Shown here: positions 35,761 to 39,393 of the stretch, in pieces
Layout of the letters: each line of letters starts with the position of its first letter
How positions within the stretch are numbered: the first letter of the stretch is position 1
NCBI GenBank assembly: GCA_024711345.1
Contig: JANJTA010000030.1
Coordinates: 1 to 39,393, forward strand
Direction of reading: 5' to 3'
Origin: Rhodanobacter sp.
Lineage (GTDB): Bacteria > Pseudomonadota > Gammaproteobacteria > Xanthomonadales > Rhodanobacteraceae
Length of the DNA stretch: 39,393 bases
Translations under genes and position numbers: made by a program
The notes under the pieces: model-generated
The model's database searches: none
The model's input: the letters and a program-made list of their open reading frames with translations, nothing else
Told to the model about the DNA's origin: nothing

Positions 35761-36828
35761 ATGTCGCGTCGACTGCGCCTGACCCTGCTGGCCCTCGGCG
35801 GCTTTGCGCTGACGCTGTTGCTCGCCGCGATGATCGCGGTCTACATCCTGCTGCAGCCGGAACGCTTCACCCGCATGCTGCAGTCCCAGGCGCGCAGCGC
35901 CGGACTCGAACTGAACCTGGCCTCCCCGGCCAGCCCGACCCTGTTCCCGCGGCCGGCGCTGGACCTGGACGGCATCACGCTCAATGCCGCCGGCGCCAGC
36001 GCGCCGATCCTGCTGGCCGCGCACGGCCAGCTAGTGCTGCCGTGGCACACCGTGCTGGGCGGCCCCACGGTCATCTCGCAACTGCACATCGAGTCGCCGC
36101 GGGTCGACCTCGACGCACTGCAGGACTGGCTCGCCGCGCTACCCAGGCAGCCCGAGGGCGTGCCGCCGAACATCCCGCGCATCGACACCGGCGTCAGCAT
36201 CAGCCGCGGCAGCGTGGTACGCGGCAACCAGGTGCTGCTCGGCAACGTCTCGCTCGAAGCCGGCAGCCTGGTTTCCGGCCAGCCATTCCCGCTCAGCCTG
36301 TCCGCTGCCACCGCCGCCGGCACGCCGCTGCGGCTGCGGCTGTCCGCCACCCCGCGCATCGAGGGCAATGCGCTGCAGCTGGACAACATCACCCTGCGTT
36401 TCTCGCAGGGCGGCGCGACCACGCTGGCGCTCACCGGCAACGCGCACTGGCACGGCGCCGCCGACGCTGCCGCCAGCCTCGCCGGCAAGCTCGACCAGGC
36501 CAAGGCCGGGCAGTACGACGTCTCGCTGCTGCTGACCCCCGCCGACCAGAGCAACCCGCTGCTGCTTGCGCTGAAACTCGACGGTCCCGCCAACCACGCC
36601 GACCTGCGCCTGCCGCCGCTGGCGCTGGCGCATTGGTGGAGCCAGCTGGGCAACCCGCAGGGACCGCAGCTGAGCGTGCCGCCGGGCAGCGGTCATGCGG
36701 AGATCGCGCAGCTCCAGGCCGGCGGCATCAGCATCGAAGGCCTCACCATCCGCGCCGGCGAGGACGTGCCCCCGCCCGCCGCCACCGTCGCCGCACCAGC
36801 GGCAGCGAAACCCGGCAAGCAACCATGA
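35761..36828 (+). CDS. AsmA-like membrane-anchored protein
   Basis: A 355-residue protein with an N-terminal membrane anchor (LTLLALGGFALTLLLAAMIAVYILL) followed by FTRMLQSQARSAGLELNLASPASPTLFPRPALDLDGITL, a pattern found at the start of AsmA-family proteins. The rest is predicted beta-rich and periplasmic, and ends in a Pro/Ala tail. It is shorter than AsmA of E. coli. Such proteins are linked to outer-membrane lipid transport. The stop overlaps the mutY start (ATGA). Confidence 0.7.
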   Translation: MSRRLRLTLLALGGFALTLLLAAMIAVYILLQPERFTRMLQSQARSAGLELNLASPASPTLFPRPALDLDGITLNAAGASAPILLAAHGQLVLPWHTVLGGPTVISQLHIESPRVDLDALQDWLAALPRQPEGVPPNIPRIDTGVSISRGSVVRGNQVLLGNVSLEAGSLVSGQPFPLSLSAATAAGTPLRLRLSATPRIEGNALQLDNITLRFSQGGATTLALTGNAHWHGAADAAASLAGKLDQAKAGQYDVSLLLTPADQSNPLLLALKLDGPANHADLRLPPLALAHWWSQLGNPQGPQLSVPPGSGHAEIAQLQAGGISIEGLTIRAGEDVPPPAATVAAPAAAKPGKQP

Positions 36829-37886
36829 GCGCGTCACTGGCGCCTCGACTGCTGCGCTGGTTCGACCGGCACGGCCGCAAGGACCTGCCCTGGCAGCGTG
36901 CTTTCGACGACGGCCGCCGCGACGCCTATCGCGTGTGGCTGTCCGAAGTGATGCTGCAGCAGACCCAGGTGGCCACCGTGGTCGGCTACTTCGAGCGCTT
37001 CGTCCGCGCGCTGCCCACCCTGCGCGATCTTGCCGCGGCCGACGAAGACACCGTGCTGGCATTGTGGTCGGGCCTCGGCTACTACCGCCGCGCGCGCTTC
37101 CTGCATCGCGCCGCGCAGCTCTGCGTGGAACGACACGACGGCGAACTGCCACGCGATTTCAACGCGCTCGCCGCCCTGCCCGGCATCGGCCGCTCCACCG
37201 CCGGCGCGATCCTGGCGCAGGCGCACGGCCTGCGTTTTCCCATCCTCGACGGCAACGTCAAGCGCGTGCTGGCGCGCTACCACGGCATCCACGGCTACCC
37301 CGGCGACAGCGCGGTGGAAAAGCAGCTATGGCAACACGCCGAGGCGCACACACCGACGACCCGCGTGGCCGACTACACCCAGGCGATCATGGACCTGGGC
37401 GCCACCGTCTGCGTGCGTGCGCGCCCGCGCTGCGAAGCCTGCCCGCTGGCCGCGGACTGCGTCGCCCGCCGCGATGGCCTCGCCGCGCAATTGCCCAGCC
37501 GCAAACCGGCAAGATCCATTCCCACCCGCGCCACCGTGATGCTGATCTTGCGTGACGGCGAGGGCCGCGTGCTGCTGGAGCGGCGCGGCCCGCAGGGCGT
37601 GTGGTCCGGCCTGTGGAGCCTGCCCGAGGCGAGCGACCCGGACGGCGCCTGGCGCATCGCGCAGCAGCACGCACGGGTCGACGACGCGCAGGCGCTATCC
37701 CCTTTCACCCATGTCTTCAGTCACTACAAGCTTGCCATCGAGCCGCTGCTGTTCGACCGCGCGACGGCGCAGCGCGGCATCGCCGATAATCCGCAGTTGC
37801 GCTGGTGCGGCGCCGACGAACTGGGCACGCTCGGTCTGCCCGCACCGGTGCGCAACCTCCTGCTGCAGATCAACGACAACACCTGA
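36825..37886 (+). CDS. mutY: MutY, A/G-specific adenine glycosylase
   Basis: A 353-residue repair enzyme that removes adenine paired with 8-oxoguanine. It shows [12 protein letters not shown] with the catalytic Glu, the HhH motif [12 protein letters not shown] with the later Asp in LDGNVKRV, and the iron-sulphur ligands C-x6-C-x2-C-x5-C ([17 protein letters not shown]). The C-terminal Nudix-like domain ends with [14 protein letters not shown]. The start was taken at 36825; the frame extends upstream inside the AsmA-like gene but that part is not MutY. Confidence 0.97.
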   Translation: MSASLAPRLLRWFDRHGRKDLPWQRAFDDGRRDAYRVWLSEVMLQQTQVATVVGYFERFVRALPTLRDLAAADEDTVLALWSGLGYYRRARFLHRAAQLCVERHDGELPRDFNALAALPGIGRSTAGAILAQAHGLRFPILDGNVKRVLARYHGIHGYPGDSAVEKQLWQHAEAHTPTTRVADYTQAIMDLGATVCVRARPRCEACPLAADCVARRDGLAAQLPSRKPARSIPTRATVMLILRDGEGRVLLERRGPQGVWSGLWSLPEASDPDGAWRIAQQHARVDDAQALSPFTHVFSHYKLAIEPLLFDRATAQRGIADNPQLRWCGADELGTLGLPAPVRNLLLQINDNT

Positions 37887-37938
37887 GCCAACCCGCAGGC
37901 TGCGCACCATCGCGACCGTTCCCACCAGGATCCGAACC

Positions 37939-38217
37939 ATGAGCCGTACCATCCACTGCGCCAAGCTCGGCATCGACGCCGAAGGCCTCGACTTCGCCCC
38001 CTGGCCCGGCCCGCTCGGCCAGCGCATCTACGCCGAGATTTCCAAGCGCGCCTGGCAGCAATGGCTGGCCCATCAGACCACCCTGATCAACGAATACCGG
38101 CTCAATCCGCTCGACCCGAAAGCGCGCAAGTACCTCGGCGAGCAGATGGAGAAATTCCTGTTCGGCGGCGACTTCGACCATGCCGCGGGCTTCACTCCGC
38201 CCAACCTGGAGTCTTGA
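37939..38217 (+). CDS. yggX: YggX, Fe(II)-trafficking protein
   Basis: A 92-residue protein of the YggX family: a conserved Cys near residue 7 ([10 protein letters not shown]), [50 protein letters not shown] and FGGDF. It protects iron-sulphur proteins from oxidative damage and usually sits next to mutY, as here (52-base gap). Its stop codon lies inside the -35 element of the following tRNA promoter. Confidence 0.97.
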   Translation: MSRTIHCAKLGIDAEGLDFAPWPGPLGQRIYAEISKRAWQQWLAHQTTLINEYRLNPLDPKARKYLGEQMEKFLFGGDFDHAAGFTPPNLES

Positions 38218-38242
38218 CGAAAAGCCGCGCATTCGGTCTAAT
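38214..38242 (+). promoter_or_regulatory. Sigma-70 promoter of tRNA-Phe
   Basis: TTGACG, 17 bases, TCTAAT, followed by a GC-rich discriminator (GCGCGGC) typical of stable-RNA promoters under stringent control. The -35 box contains the yggX TGA stop. The start would be near 38249, about 50 bases before the tRNA. Confidence 0.75.
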
Positions 38243-38250
38243 GCGCGGCT
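38223..38250. terminator. Perfect palindrome after yggX overlapping the tRNA promoter
   Basis: An 11-base perfect stem (AGCCGCGCATT with its complement) around a 6-base loop. On the plus strand no T-run follows; on the minus strand TTTT follows. It may end mutY-yggX transcripts or be a regulatory palindrome, since it spans the spacer, -10 box and discriminator of the tRNA promoter. Confidence 0.55.
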
Positions 38251-38299
38251 CCACGCATCATCGGCAAGCCATTGAGGCCGCCCTGATCGCCAGCTTCCC

Positions 38300-38375
38300 G
38301 GCCGGGTAGCTCAGTTGGTAGAGCAGGGGATTGAAAATCCCCGTGTCGGCGGTTCGATTCCGTCCCGAGCCACCA
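38300..38375 (+). tRNA. tRNA-Phe (GAA)
   Basis: A 76-base cloverleaf: D arm GCTCAGTTGGTAGAGC, anticodon stem GGGGA-TTGAAAA-TCCCC with anticodon GAA, variable loop, T arm GGCGG-TTCGATT-CCGTC and an encoded CCA end. The acceptor stem is odd: GGCCGGG faces CCGAGCC, leaving a C-A and a G-G mismatch at pairs 4 and 5. Identity elements for Phe are in the anticodon and so are intact. Confidence 0.95.
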
Positions 38376-38388
38376 TTTGCAACGCAAG

Positions 38389-38421
38389 CCCTGCAACGGT
38401 TCCAGCCATTGCGGGGTTTTT
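38389..38421 (+). terminator. Rho-independent terminator after tRNA-Phe
   Basis: An 8-base stem (CCCTGCAA with TTGCGGGG, one G-T pair) around a 12-base loop is followed by TTTTT. It begins 14 bases after the tRNA and ends 16 bases before the kinase gene. Confidence 0.85.
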
Positions 38422-38436
38422 CGTTTGCGGGGGCGC

Positions 38437-39393
38437 ATGGGCAGCAACCACCACAGCCACGGCTGGGACGACGCCGACATTGCGGGCGGCTGGCCACCCT
38501 TGGAAACCGGCGAGGTGCAGGCGCTGCTGGCCGGGTTTCCGGACCTGCCTGGCCCGGCCCGGATCACCTGGCGCAGCGCGCGTCCGTTTTCCGCGGCGGC
38601 GCGGGTGGCCACCGCCGCCGGCGAAATTTTCGTCAAGCGCCTCCCGCTGAAGCTGCGCACGCCGCAGGCGCTGCGCGAGGAACACGCCTTCATCGCCCAC
38701 CTGCGCCAAGCCGGCTTGCCGGTGCCGCGGGTGCTGGCCGATGGCGGAGGCCGGACCACGCATGTGCGCGGCGATTGGCAGTACGAAGTGCATGCGCTGG
38801 CCGACGGGCTGGACCTGTACCGCGACGCGGTGTCGTGGACGCCGCTGACCCGGCTGGGCCATGCCCGCAGCGCCGGCCGAATGCTGGCGCGGCTGCACCG
38901 CGCCGCCGCCGGCTTCGCTCCGGCCGGGCGCAGCACCCACATGCTGGTCGCGCGCGACGATCTGCTGCGCGCGCCGGACCTGATCGCGGCGGTCGCGGCG
39001 GAGTGCGCGCGGCGGCCGCTGCTGGCCGCCTACCTGGCCGAACGCGACTGGCGCGACGAGCTCGCGCCCCTGCTGGCCCGCCACCGTCGGCTGCAGCCGC
39101 AGCTGGCCACCCTCCCCCGGCAGTGGACACACGGCGACTGGCACGCCTCCAATCTGTTCTGGAGCGACGCCAGCGATGCTGCCGAAGTCGCCAGCGTGCT
39201 CGACTTCGGACTGTGCGCGCCCACCTTCGCCCTGTACGACCTGGCGCTGGCGATCGAACGCAATGCGATCGATTGGCTGCAGGACCAGCGCGGCCATCCG
39301 GACACCGCGCGCGCCCTGCTCGCCGGCTATGCCGCGCTGCAACCGCTGTCGCCGCAGGATCGCCAGTTGCTGGCCGAGTTGCTGCCGCTGGTG
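38437..39393 (+). CDS. APH-family phosphotransferase (cut by right edge)
   Basis: The frame is open from the ATG at 38437 to the window end (319 codons, no stop). The kinase signature HGDWHASN is at residues 232-239 and the metal-binding DFG at 256-258 (VLDFGLCAP), followed by YDLALAIERN. A Lys in IFVKRLPLKL is the likely ATP-binding residue. The family includes aminoglycoside, choline and homoserine kinases; substrate is not evident, and a housekeeping role is as likely as resistance. A GGGGG run just before the ATG is the only ribosome-site candidate. Because a terminator lies upstream, it needs its own promoter or read-through. Confidence 0.85.
   Translation, partial: MGSNHHSHGWDDADIAGGWPPLETGEVQALLAGFPDLPGPARITWRSARPFSAAARVATAAGEIFVKRLPLKLRTPQALREEHAFIAHLRQAGLPVPRVLADGGGRTTHVRGDWQYEVHALADGLDLYRDAVSWTPLTRLGHARSAGRMLARLHRAAAGFAPAGRSTHMLVARDDLLRAPDLIAAVAAECARRPLLAAYLAERDWRDELAPLLARHRRLQPQLATLPRQWTHGDWHASNLFWSDASDAAEVASVLDFGLCAPTFALYDLALAIERNAIDWLQDQRGHPDTARALLAGYAALQPLSPQDRQLLAELLPLV

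Noticed and set aside
36042..37886. MutY as a 614-residue fusion protein
   Set aside because: The first 261 residues are the AsmA-like gene in another frame; the true MutY start at 36825 overlaps that gene's stop.
38315..38650. A 111-codon plus frame beginning inside tRNA-Phe
   Set aside because: It reads through the tRNA and terminator and overlaps the APH kinase in a different frame.

Overview
The window is GC-rich DNA from a gammaproteobacterium, most likely the order Xanthomonadales and probably Rhodanobacteraceae (Rhodanobacter/Dyella/Luteibacter type). This rests on the flagellar gene order with fleQ and a PilZ-type gene inside the locus, the rsmD-coaD-ferredoxin-ggt neighbourhood, and palindromic repeats built on GTAGGAGCCCGC and CTCCCCTGC. 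The taxonomic call is inference; no 16S or species marker is present.

Positions 1-23.1 kb hold one long minus-strand flagellar locus. In order of transcription (right to left) it encodes rod, hook and basal-body parts (flgB, C, D, E, F, G, H, I, J), hook-filament junction and filament (flgK, flgL, fliC, fliD), export chaperones (fliS, fliT), a PilZ-like protein, the sigma-54 activator fleQ, then the MS ring, switch and export ATPase genes (fliE, F, G, H, I, J) and the start of fliK, cut by the window edge. Most genes overlap by 1-11 bases or lie within 80 bases of each other.

Positions 23.3-28.7 kb hold cheV (minus) and, divergent from it, a plus-strand run: a soluble chemoreceptor-like gene, flgA, flgM, flgN and an EAL-HDOD gene. 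I read sigma-28 sites (TCAAG or TAAAG, N11, G[C/T]CG) before fliC, flgK, cheV, the chemoreceptor gene and flgM. I read sigma-54 sites (GG-N10-GC) before fliE, flgB and the chemoreceptor gene, with a weaker one before fleQ. This fits the expected cascade: FleQ with sigma-54 drives the basal body and export genes, FlgM holds FliA until the hook is complete, and sigma-28 then drives filament and chemotaxis genes.

Positions 28.7-34.5 kb (minus) hold a TMEM43-like membrane protein, an MBL-fold hydrolase preceded by a degenerate copy of its own start, gamma-glutamyltransferase, a two-cluster ferredoxin, a lipoprotein, coaD and rsmD. Positions 34.6-39.4 kb (plus) hold ftsY, an AsmA-like gene, mutY, yggX, a tRNA-Phe and the start of an APH-type kinase running off the window.

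The main surprises are small. A paired palindromic repeat has landed inside the signal-peptide region of flgI and is read in frame. A sister element sits at the fliH-fliI junction, where fliI has no visible Shine-Dalgarno. The MBL gene has a 51-codon leader that duplicates its first 18 residues. The tRNA-Phe has two adjacent acceptor-stem mismatches. I see no CRISPR array, prophage, transposase or unknown multi-gene defence system.
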